A stretch of 13,910 bases of DNA. Source: RUG11247 sp045649485. GTDB taxonomy: Bacteria; Bacillota; Clostridia; Christensenellales; Aristaeellaceae. The notes under the pieces were generated by a model. That model searched no databases and had not been told where the DNA came from. It was given only the letters and a program-made list of their open reading frames with translations. The position numbers and the translations under genes are program-made. The DNA lies in the NCBI GenBank assembly GCA_045649485.1, contig JAZRPZ010000033.1, forward strand, positions 1 to 13,910, in the 5' to 3' direction. Shown piece by piece: positions 1-6,146 of this stretch. The stretch's first letter is position 1. Each line of letters starts with the position of its first letter.

Positions 1-96
1 GGATGCGTGGGCGGACTTGCCTTCTGCGGTGATCTCGGCAACGCCGTTGCCCAGATCCTTCACGGTGAGGGCGAAATCCTTCTCGGCGGCAACAGC
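1..96. repeat. Artefactual direct repeat copy 1 (duplicate of 181-276)
   Basis: All 96 bases are identical to 181-276, at an offset of exactly 180. On the minus strand both copies encode the same piece of an M20 peptidase (ending AEGKSAHAS in frame). The copy starts at base 1 of the window and ends exactly where the adapter-like block begins, and the second copy starts exactly where that block ends. This geometry (insert, adapter, same insert) is expected from rolling-circle sequencing of a short insert, so I read this copy as an assembly artefact rather than a genomic duplication. Confidence 0.9.
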
Positions 97-180
97 AAGT
101 CGGAGGCCAAGCGGGCTTAGGAAGACAAGCTTTATAGTCAACTCCTTGGCTCACAGAACGACATGGCTACGATCCGACTT
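97..180. other. MGI/BGI DNBSEQ library adapter with 10-base index (contamination)
   Basis: The block begins AAGTCGGAGGCCAAGCGG and ends GGCTACGATCCGACTT. From memory this is the joined adapter of MGI/BGI DNA-nanoball libraries: 97-128 corresponds to the 32-base read-1 adapter (one difference, G instead of T at 115), 129-138 (GCTTTATAGT) occupies the 10-base sample-index slot, and 139-180 is the reverse complement of the 42-base read-2 adapter. 32+10+42 gives exactly the 84 bases seen. The 8-base inverted ends (AAGTCGGA at 97-104, TCCGACTT at 173-180) come from the adapter design and are not transposon ends. No biological function should be assigned to this block or to reading frames crossing it. 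Confidence 0.95.
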
Positions 181-276
181 GGATGCGTGGGCGGACTTGC
201 CTTCTGCGGTGATCTCGGCAACGCCGTTGCCCAGATCCTTCACGGTGAGGGCGAAATCCTTCTCGGCGGCAACAGC
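181..276. repeat. Genuine copy of the 96-base repeated insert
   Basis: Identical to 1-96, but this copy runs without a break into the rest of the peptidase gene (277 onward), so it is the real genomic sequence. The left boundary at 181 is the junction with adapter, and nothing to the left should be treated as linked genomic DNA. Confidence 0.9.
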
Positions 277-993
277 TGCTACCTTTGCCTCAATGGCTGC
301 GAAATCGGTATAGCCGACCTTTGCGGTTGCGATGCCGGGAACTACGTTGGAACGCACGCCGGCGAACATTTCGTATACGGGGATCTCGGCGCCTTCCTCA
401 GATTCGGTATACTGGGAGATTACCAGACCCAGACCGCCCTTTTCGATATTGATTACGGGGAACTCCGCATCGGGAGAGAATCCGTAATCGGGCATGGGCA
501 ATTTGGACTTATAATAGCGCATATCGTTCATGCCGGTCTCTTCGTCGCAGCCCAGAATCAGACGAACGCCGTCCTTCATGGGAATGCCTGCTTCGCGTAC
601 GGCACGCATGGCGTGCAGCGCTGCCAGAGCGGGACCCTTATCGTCCATGGTGCCGCGGCCGAAGATCTTGCCGTCTGCGATCTCGCCGCCCCAGGGATCC
701 TTGGTCCAGCCGTCGCCTGCGGGAACGACATCCAGATGGCACAGCATTCCGAGGGTCTGCTCGCCCTCGCACAGAGTCACGTCGCCGCAGTAGCCGTCCA
801 GATCACGGGTGGCGAAGCCATAACCGTTTGCGGTCGCCAGCGCCAGATCCAGCATCTTGCGGCCTTCGATGCCGAAAGGAGCATTGGGTGCGGGTTCGCC
901 CAGCACAGAGGGAATAGCGACCCACTTCTGCACATCGGAAACTATTTCATCCTTATAGGAATCGATCAGCATATCAAGCTTTTTCAGATCCAT
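181..993 (-). CDS. pepV: M20 family dipeptidase, PepV-like (3' end missing)
   Basis: Zinc-dependent M20 metallopeptidase of the PepV/Xaa-His dipeptidase group, a cytoplasmic enzyme that cleaves dipeptides, in this family often with unusual N-terminal residues. Counting from the ATG at 993, the family's metal and catalytic residues are in order: H86 and D88 in CHLDVVP, D118 in RGTMDDKG, E151/E152 in CDEETG and D175 in SPDAEFP. About 271 codons are present, while PepV enzymes are roughly 460-470 residues, so the rest of the lid domain, the C-terminal catalytic part and the last zinc-ligand histidine are absent. The open frame continues to a stop near 151, but its last nine residues (KSDRSHVVL) are adapter translation. 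I chose the ATG at 991-993 over a TTG 21 bases upstream because an AGGCGG ribosome site lies about 9 bases before the ATG. It has its own sigma-A promoter just after the upstream gene. It is truncated by the contig end; nothing suggests a pseudogene. Confidence 0.9.
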
Positions 994-1029
994 TTTATAA
1001 ACACCGCCTGTCAAAAATTACTACCTTAA

Positions 1030-1058
1030 ATTATCCCAATAAACCGCCGTTTTGTCAA
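1030..1058 (-). promoter_or_regulatory. Sigma-A promoter of the PepV-like gene
   Basis: Read on the minus strand, TTGACA (plus 1053-1058) is followed by a 17-base spacer and GATAAT (plus 1030-1035), a near-consensus vegetative promoter. Transcription would start about 30 bases upstream of the ATG at 993. The -35 box begins 4 bases after the stop of the upstream gene, so the peptidase can be expressed independently of it. Confidence 0.8.
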
Positions 1059-1062
1059 CCGC

Positions 1063-1899
1063 TCACAGGAAACTAAGCCCCATTTCGGCGGCAATACGGC
1101 GGATATTTGCCGCTGCGCGGTCATATTCCGCCTCGTTTTTCAGGTGTTCTATCATCATGGGCAGATCTTTGTCCAGCCCGGCACAGTTGCGCAGCAGCGC
1201 CGGATAATCGAATTCGCCTTCACCCGGCAGTGCCTCGTCGATATGCAGGGTAAGCCTTTCGGGGATTATGCGGGTATCCTTGAGATGCACAGAACGGATA
1301 TAAGGCTTAAGTGCGCCGAAGAATCTGTCTGTAAGCGCGCCCGTTGCGATATACTTATCATAGGAATTCACGATGTTTACCATGTCCACATGGGCGGCAA
1401 ATGCAGGGCGGTCGATATCCTTTATAAGGCGCAGCACCTCCTGCTCATCGCGGGGATACATCCACGGCATGGGTTCGAGGGTGAAGCAGGTGTTTTTCGG
1501 CTGCACCGCGTCTATGAGCCTCTGCGTGGTCTCAACTACCATACAGTAGGTTTCTTCGGTTATGTTGCGCATATCGGGTCCGTCCCAAAGCGTACTGCGC
1601 GAACCGGATATATTCACGCAGCAGCGTGCGCCCACTCTTTCGGCAGTCTCGAGCCGCTTCACAGCAACATCAAAATTGCTGCGGCGCTTTTCCGGGTCGG
1701 GATCCAGCATATTGTTCCATATGCCAACCTCGGCAATAACGATATCGTTATCCTCCGCGGCGCGCACGAATTCGCTTACCTTTGCTTCGGGCGCATCGTC
1801 CCTCAGCGGCCAATAGGCGGCCTTATAGCCTTTCTTTTTTATTGCTTCTATCCATTCGGATGCGGTTTCAAAACCGAACACAGGGGCTCCCAGACGCAT
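1063..1899 (-). CDS. Sugar phosphate isomerase/epimerase-like TIM-barrel protein
   Basis: This 278-residue protein has the length and layout of the xylose-isomerase-like TIM-barrel (AP endonuclease 2) superfamily, whose members isomerise or epimerise sugars, inositols or related keto acids with a divalent metal. Likely metal-site segments are spaced as in the family: E in TLEPMPW, D in AAHVDMVN, H in SVHLKDT and E in MMIEHLK. The GEGEFDY segment before the last one is also typical. The exact substrate cannot be read from sequence. An AAAGGAG ribosome site (1909-1915) lies 9 bases before the ATG at 1897-1899. It follows the sugar ABC cluster on the same strand, which fits a role in processing an imported sugar, but a terminator separates it from the gene before it and I could not identify a convincing promoter of its own. 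A hydroxypyruvate isomerase or inosose-type enzyme is an alternative. Confidence 0.8.
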   Translation of the reverse strand: MRLGAPVFGFETASEWIEAIKKKGYKAAYWPLRDDAPEAKVSEFVRAAEDNDIVIAEVGIWNNMLDPDPEKRRSNFDVAVKRLETAERVGARCCVNISGSRSTLWDGPDMRNITEETYCMVVETTQRLIDAVQPKNTCFTLEPMPWMYPRDEQEVLRLIKDIDRPAFAAHVDMVNIVNSYDKYIATGALTDRFFGALKPYIRSVHLKDTRIIPERLTLHIDEALPGEGEFDYPALLRNCAGLDKDLPMMIEHLKNEAEYDRAAANIRRIAAEMGLSFL

Positions 1900-1926
1900 A
1901 TGCGCACTCTCCTTTCATAATTACAG

Positions 1927-1960
1927 AAAAGGACCACCTCTGAAGAGGTGATCCTTTTTT
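1927..1960 (-). terminator. Hairpin terminator, possibly bidirectional
   Basis: GGACCACCTC (1931-1940) pairs with GAGGTGATCC (1945-1954) in a 10-base-pair stem with one G-U pair and a TGAA loop. It is flanked by AAAA on the left and TTTTTT on the right. On the minus strand it ends the transcript of the secreted OB-like protein gene, with TTTT after the stem. The T-run is longer on the plus strand, but no plus-strand gene precedes it. Confidence 0.8.
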
Positions 1961-1970
1961 ATGCCAAATA

Positions 1971-2666
1971 TTATTCGGCGATGGTGATGGAGGTAACGTG
2001 GGGGTTTGCACCTTCGTACCAGTACAGGAAGCCCTCTACATCAACAACGTCGCCGACCTGCAGGGTGCCAACGGTGGTGTAAACTTCGGACTCAGCGCCG
2101 GTCAGATAGATCTCAACGCAGAAGTCGTAGGAAGCGCCGTTGTAGCCCAGGGTCAGATAGATGTCGTCGCCGGGTTCGCCGTTCTTGTACTCGATAGCTT
2201 CAACAGTCAGGCCCTTGAAAGCAACCTTCTGGTTCTGATAGTTGATCAGCTCTTCGGTGCCGAGCAGGGCGGTTGCGTCGAAAGCTTCAGCGATGAAGGG
2301 CTCTTCGCCTTCAGCCAGCTCAACGAACTCAAAGGTGCCGTCCATGATCTCAACTTCGCCTGCCCACTCGCCCTTGTAACCGGTTACGCGGATCTTGGTG
2401 CCGGGAACCAGCTTGGCAGCGTCCTCTTCGGAGCAAGCCAGCTCATACAGGAAGTATGCGCCGTCTTCGGACTGGCAGTATACGGTGATCTTGTTGTCCC
2501 ACCAGGACTGATTGCCCTGAACATAGGTCTCAACAACAACTTCGGCGTCCAGCTCAGCGGCTGCGTAGTCAGCGTAGGTCATGACTGCAGCTTCGGTCTC
2601 GGCAAAAGCGACGGCGGAGCAGCACAGCAGGCACAGAGCCAGCATCATAGCAAACAGCTTCTTCAT
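1971..2666 (-). CDS. Secreted protein with two OB-fold-like halves
   Basis: 231 residues. The N-terminus is a clear Sec signal peptide (MKK, a hydrophobic core LFAMMLALCLLCCSAV, probable cleavage after AFA near residue 22), and there is no lipobox or other membrane segment. The rest is acidic and beta-rich. Two segments follow a similar plan: residues about 38-117, ending LVPGTKIRVTGYKGEWAG, and about 130-229, ending TLQVGDVVDVEGFLYWYEG. Each has a strand-rich start, then a hydrophobic-(P/V)G-basic/acidic-VxVxG turn, which is reminiscent of OB-fold modules in exported proteins. I do not recognise a named family and assign no function. A strong AGGAGG site (2675-2680) fixes the start. It lies just downstream of the sugar ABC operon but has its own promoter with a palindrome at the start site, so it is probably independently regulated. 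Confidence 0.75.
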   Translation of the reverse strand: MKKLFAMMLALCLLCCSAVAFAETEAAVMTYADYAAAELDAEVVVETYVQGNQSWWDNKITVYCQSEDGAYFLYELACSEEDAAKLVPGTKIRVTGYKGEWAGEVEIMDGTFEFVELAEGEEPFIAEAFDATALLGTEELINYQNQKVAFKGLTVEAIEYKNGEPGDDIYLTLGYNGASYDFCVEIYLTGAESEVYTTVGTLQVGDVVDVEGFLYWYEGANPHVTSITIAE

Positions 2667-2698
2667 TTCGGGTTCCTCCTAAAATGTCTGTTTTCATA

Positions 2699-2715
2699 TG
2701 TACACTTTGTGTACA
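2699..2715. promoter_or_regulatory. Perfect 7-3-7 inverted repeat, candidate operator
   Basis: TGTACAC (2699-2705), TTT, GTGTACA (2709-2715) is a perfect 17-base dyad. It begins 5 bases downstream of the -10 box of the secreted-protein promoter (minus strand), so it covers the expected transcription start. A repressor bound here would block initiation. The TGTACA-type half-site resembles dyads used by several winged-helix regulators, but the regulator is not in this window. Confidence 0.55.
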
Positions 2716-2720
2716 GCATT

Positions 2721-2748
2721 ATTATACATCAATATTTTTAAATATCAA
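2721..2748 (-). promoter_or_regulatory. Sigma-A promoter of the secreted OB-like protein gene
   Basis: On the minus strand, TTGATA (plus 2743-2748) and a perfect TATAAT (plus 2721-2726) are separated by 16 bases. The -35 box overlaps the stop codon of the upstream solute-binding protein gene. No terminator is visible between the two genes, so transcription from the ABC operon could also read through. Confidence 0.75.
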
Positions 2749-4364
2749 TGTCTTGAAGCGGAGTGCGACAATTTTTTCATTTTTATCGCGTTTATGGCAA
2801 CATATGCAAGTATCAGCACCCATGCGCCGACAAGCGCGGCGATAAGCGCCACCGCAGTACCGGGCAGAGGACCGAGATCCTGCTTGCCGGCATCGCCTGC
2901 GCCTATCTCATCAAGATGATAGAGCGTTACGGTATCAGCGTACAGCGCATCGATATAAGCATCGTCTATCGTCTTCTTGCGGCGGGCGCCCTTGGTGACA
3001 TCCTCAATGAGATGGCCGGAAGCATTTCTAAGTTCGGCAGAGCCTACGAACACGGGTGTCGTAAACGTATTGTCCATATTCTCCAGCAGCAGCTTCGATG
3101 CGTTTATCTTCACATCATAATAAAGATCGTTATCCTCACCTGCGCGGGAGAGATAGTCCTGATATTCATCGGACTGCTGCGCCTTCAGCGTTACGGGAAC
3201 ATAGCCCTCGGTGGAGGCATAATCTATCTGCACGGGGTTGGTGAGCATGAACTGGACAAACAGCCAGGATGCCATTACTTCCTGAGGATCCTCCTTATTG
3301 AACACGCATATGGAAGGACCCTGAGATATCATCTCCGGGTTTTCCGTATCGTACTGAGGCACAGGCATTACGGCCATCTCGAAATGCACCAGCTTATCTT
3401 CGGGGATGTCGATAAGCGGCGCTTCGCTGCCCATCCATGTGGCGCCGGCAGTAGAGTCAACTGCAAAAATGCACTGGCCCGCATTCAGGAAGTTTCCGGG
3501 ATAACTGGAGATCTTGAAAGTGGAGAATGCACCGGAAGCGGCATGTCCCGCTACCGTCATGAGAATATCTGCAGTCTCTTCATTGAGAAGACCCATATTC
3601 CCGTTTTCGGGTACATAGTCGGCGTCAAGCTGGTACAGCATCTGTATCATCATATTGTCCGTAGACTTATAAATGAAAGGTATCATGACCTGCTGACCGT
3701 TTACGACGAAATTGCCGTCCTCATCCTTTACCATCGCTGCTTCGGACACTTCCCATATGAAATCCCATGTAAGCACCTCGGGCAGCTCATAGCCCAGCTT
3801 TTCAACGAGGGTCTTGTTGATATAGCAGGCCTCGGTGGAGCGCATATAGGGCAGCGCATAGTAATGTCCGCCGAAATTGCACTCATTGAGGAACTTGGGC
3901 ACTATCTCTTCAACGGTGGGCGCATCAAAACGCACCTCGGTACCGCCCAGACCGTATTCCTCATCCAGCATCAGTTCATCCAGCGCAACTACGGTGTTTT
4001 CGCTGGTGTTATAAGTGGCAATGTGGTCGGGATAGGTTATGCACACATTGGGAGTGGTGCCGGTAGATATATTGGTTATTACATCCTGATATATCCTGCC
4101 GTAATCGGTATACAGGCGCAGTTCAACATGGATATTGGGATACAGCGCCTCAAAATCCCTGATAGCCTGTTCGTAGATCTCCTTCTGGGTCTGATTGGTA
4201 TCGTTCTTCGCCCAGAAGACTATGTTGTATTCCCTGGTGGTATCGAATTCATCCGGTATCCGGAATACCGCTATATCCTTTGCACCATGGCAGCCGGTAA
4301 GGACGCAGGGAATAAGCAGCGCGCACATAAGCACGCAGGCGATGATCCTTATGCGCTTTTTCAT
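2745..4364 (-). CDS. Sugar ABC transporter solute-binding lipoprotein with C-terminal membrane anchor
   Basis: Extracellular solute-binding protein of the family 1 (CUT1 oligosaccharide) type, which captures a sugar outside the cell and delivers it to the two permeases encoded just upstream. It has a lipoprotein signal peptide with lipobox VLTGC and modified Cys25, then the segment NIVFWAKNDTNQTQKEIYEQ typical of the binding-protein N-lobe. Hinge-region and C-lobe signatures (GQCIFAVDSTAGATWMG; VMPVPQYD; MASWLFVQFML) follow. At 539 residues it is longer than most (about 420-450). The extra length includes a C-terminal hydrophobic helix, about residues 502-527, followed by KMKK and a short basic tail, predicting a second membrane anchor. 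Its ATG overlaps the stop of the upstream permease gene (ATGA, 4361-4364), so translation is probably coupled; a GGAGG site lies within the end of that gene. The substrate is unknown. Confidence 0.88.
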   Translation of the reverse strand: MKKRIRIIACVLMCALLIPCVLTGCHGAKDIAVFRIPDEFDTTREYNIVFWAKNDTNQTQKEIYEQAIRDFEALYPNIHVELRLYTDYGRIYQDVITNISTGTTPNVCITYPDHIATYNTSENTVVALDELMLDEEYGLGGTEVRFDAPTVEEIVPKFLNECNFGGHYYALPYMRSTEACYINKTLVEKLGYELPEVLTWDFIWEVSEAAMVKDEDGNFVVNGQQVMIPFIYKSTDNMMIQMLYQLDADYVPENGNMGLLNEETADILMTVAGHAASGAFSTFKISSYPGNFLNAGQCIFAVDSTAGATWMGSEAPLIDIPEDKLVHFEMAVMPVPQYDTENPEMISQGPSICVFNKEDPQEVMASWLFVQFMLTNPVQIDYASTEGYVPVTLKAQQSDEYQDYLSRAGEDNDLYYDVKINASKLLLENMDNTFTTPVFVGSAELRNASGHLIEDVTKGARRKKTIDDAYIDALYADTVTLYHLDEIGAGDAGKQDLGPLPGTAVALIAALVGAWVLILAYVAINAIKMKKLSHSASRH

Positions 4365-5227
4365 CCCTTGGTGCCTCCCCTCGCTACGCCTGCCATTATC
4401 TTTTTGCGGAATACTATGAACAGCACGATAAGCGGCACGGAGATAACGACTACCGCCGCCATCATGGCAGGTATATTCTCGCGTCCGAAGCCGTTTTCAC
4501 GTATCTCCTGTATTCCGTTTGAAACGAGATAATACATCTGATCGGTAGTGATAAGGCGCGGCCATACGTAGGAATTCCAGCACTCGATGACCTTCAGTAT
4601 GGTTATGGTCACGATAGTGGGCCTGCATATGGGCAGCATCACCTTCAGCAGATACTTAAGATCGGAAGTGCCGTCAACCTTGGCTGCATAATAGAGTTCA
4701 TCAGGTATCTGGGCAAAGTTCTCACGCAGCAGGTAGATGTAGAATACCGAAGTCACGGAAGGCAGTATCAGACCCGTGAAGGTATTGCGCATTTCCAGAT
4801 TGGTAATGGTAACGTAATTCGTGATGATGACCATTTCGTAGGGTATCATCATAAGCGAAAGGAACGCCACAAAGGCAATGTTCTTTCCCCTGAAATTGAG
4901 CCTCGAGAATGCGAACGCTGCCAGCACAGTTACCATCAGCATAGCCGCGGTGGTAACCACCGTAAACAGCACTGTGTTGCCAAAGTACTTTGCGAGAGGC
5001 ACCTGAGTAAATGCAGATTCGTAGTTCTCCAGGGTAGGCTCGGTGGTGTAGAGCTTCGGCACATGCTCACCGTTATAGGAGGAATAGCTCTTCACGGAAG
5101 TGAGCAGCATCCAGTAAAACGGAAACAGCACCATAAGCGCCCACACGGTGAGCAGCGAATAGATCACGAATTTGCGCACAAATTCAGCTGTACGCAGCTT
5201 CTTCTTGTTGAAAACTTGCTTTTCCAT
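4361..5227 (-). CDS. CUT1 sugar ABC transporter permease, MalG-like
   Basis: Inner-membrane permease subunit of a carbohydrate ABC importer. It has about six membrane segments; the first (around FVIYSLLTVWALMVLFPFYWMLLTS) follows a short basic N-terminus. The EAA loop that docks on the ATPase is intact: ELYYAAKVDGTSDLKYLLKV, then MLPICRPT. The length (about 288 residues) is normal for MalG-type proteins. Two ATGs lie close together (5231-5233 and 5225-5227). The GAGGG ribosome site ends only one base before the first and 7 bases before the second, so I chose the second. It starts 13 bases after the stop of the MalF-like gene and overlaps the binding-protein gene by 4 bases, as expected for co-translated transporter subunits. 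Confidence 0.9.
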   Translation of the reverse strand: MEKQVFNKKKLRTAEFVRKFVIYSLLTVWALMVLFPFYWMLLTSVKSYSSYNGEHVPKLYTTEPTLENYESAFTQVPLAKYFGNTVLFTVVTTAAMLMVTVLAAFAFSRLNFRGKNIAFVAFLSLMMIPYEMVIITNYVTITNLEMRNTFTGLILPSVTSVFYIYLLRENFAQIPDELYYAAKVDGTSDLKYLLKVMLPICRPTIVTITILKVIECWNSYVWPRLITTDQMYYLVSNGIQEIRENGFGRENIPAMMAAVVVISVPLIVLFIVFRKKIMAGVARGGTKG

Positions 5228-5240
5228 ATTCATGCCCTCA

Positions 5241-6131
5241 TCAGTAATGCACGTGCTTCCTGCTGATGAGCAGGTTTATGCAGGTGATCGTAAGCACTAT
5301 GGCAAACAGTATGATAGCCGCTGCGGAAGCATAGGAAGGATAGCCGCCGCTTGAACCGTAGAGCATATCGTACACATAGCCTACGATGGTATTCATGCCC
5401 GCTTCATTGAGCTCGGTGCCGAAAAGGGCAACCGCATCGGAATAAGCCTTGAAAGCGCCGATGAAGCCGGTTATCACCAGATAGAAAATGGTGGGCGAAA
5501 TCATGGGCAGGGTTATGCGGGTGAATATTCTGAAACGTGAAGTGCCGTCAACCTTGGCGGCGTTATAGTAATTTTGATTTACGGAAGCAAGGGCGCTGGT
5601 GAGTATAAGCACCTTGAAGGGCATTACTACCCACACGGTATAGAAGCACAGCACGAACATCTTCGCCCAGTAAGGACCGCCGATAAAATCAACGGGCTCC
5701 ATGCCGAAAAGACCCAGCACAAGGTTTGCAAGACCGTCGGTATACTCCGTCTGCTTGAAAAGGATCATGAATACCAGACCGACTGCCAGCGTATTGGTAA
5801 CATAAGGCAGGAAATAAACGGTCTGATAAAGCTCCCTCAGCTTCTTTATGGAGGAAAGACCCACAGCGATAAGCAGCGCGATACCCGTAGATATGGGCAC
5901 GGTGAATATGACCAGTATAAAGGTATTCTTCAGCGCCTGCAGGAAATAGGTGTCATGCAGCACGTGGGAATAGTTATAAGTACCAACACCGAAATAGGTC
6001 TGGGAAGCGGAATTGTAGCCTTCCTCAAAGGAATAGATGAATACGTCAATCAGGGGATAAACCATGAATACCCCGAGAAACAGTATTGCCGGCAGCAGAT
6101 ACAGCCAGGCTTTTGCGTTGCGTTTTTCCAT
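5241..6131 (-). CDS. CUT1 sugar ABC transporter permease, MalF-like
   Basis: Partner permease of the same importer, 296 residues with about six transmembrane segments. It starts directly into the first helix (AWLYLLPAILFLGVFMVYPL), as is usual for the short Gram-positive MalF/UgpA-type proteins that lack the long E. coli N-terminal extension. The EAA motif is NYYNAAKVDGTSRFRIFTRI followed by TLPMISPT. The ATG at 6129-6131 has a GAGG site 6 bases upstream, and the start lies 15 bases after the stop of the ATPase gene. It forms the heterodimeric channel with the MalG-like subunit. The sugar cannot be deduced from the permease sequence alone. Confidence 0.9.
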   Translation of the reverse strand: MEKRNAKAWLYLLPAILFLGVFMVYPLIDVFIYSFEEGYNSASQTYFGVGTYNYSHVLHDTYFLQALKNTFILVIFTVPISTGIALLIAVGLSSIKKLRELYQTVYFLPYVTNTLAVGLVFMILFKQTEYTDGLANLVLGLFGMEPVDFIGGPYWAKMFVLCFYTVWVVMPFKVLILTSALASVNQNYYNAAKVDGTSRFRIFTRITLPMISPTIFYLVITGFIGAFKAYSDAVALFGTELNEAGMNTIVGYVYDMLYGSSGGYPSYASAAAIILFAIVLTITCINLLISRKHVHY

Positions 6132-6146
6132 ATCACACCTCGCGCG

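Noticed and set aside
97..180. 84-base element with perfect 8-base inverted ends between direct repeats, resembling a tiny mobile element or an invertible switch inside a peptidase gene
   Set aside because: The whole block matches a sequencing adapter including its index slot, and a 96-base 'target duplication' is far too long for a transposon; artefact explains everything.
17..313. Plus-strand open frame with an internal duplicated peptide (PSAVISATPLPRSFTVRAKS twice)
   Set aside because: The repeat is the duplicated insert around adapter, and the frame is antisense to the peptidase.
151..1014. Peptidase read as a naturally shortened gene or a pseudogene
   Set aside because: The stop is in adapter sequence and the upstream catalytic residues are intact, so the gene is only cut by the contig end.
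1912..1930. Extended -10-like TGTAATTAT as a promoter for the isomerase-like gene
   Set aside because: No -35 could be found upstream because the terminator stem occupies that place; expression may depend on read-through, but I cannot support a promoter call.
2731..2745. A+T palindrome after the solute-binding protein gene as a terminator
   Set aside because: The stem is only about 6 A-T pairs with a 2-base gap and no following T-run; it overlaps the next promoter.
2763..4532. 589-codon plus-strand open frame
   Set aside because: Antisense shadow of the solute-binding protein gene, with histidine/isoleucine-rich low-plausibility composition and no ribosome site.
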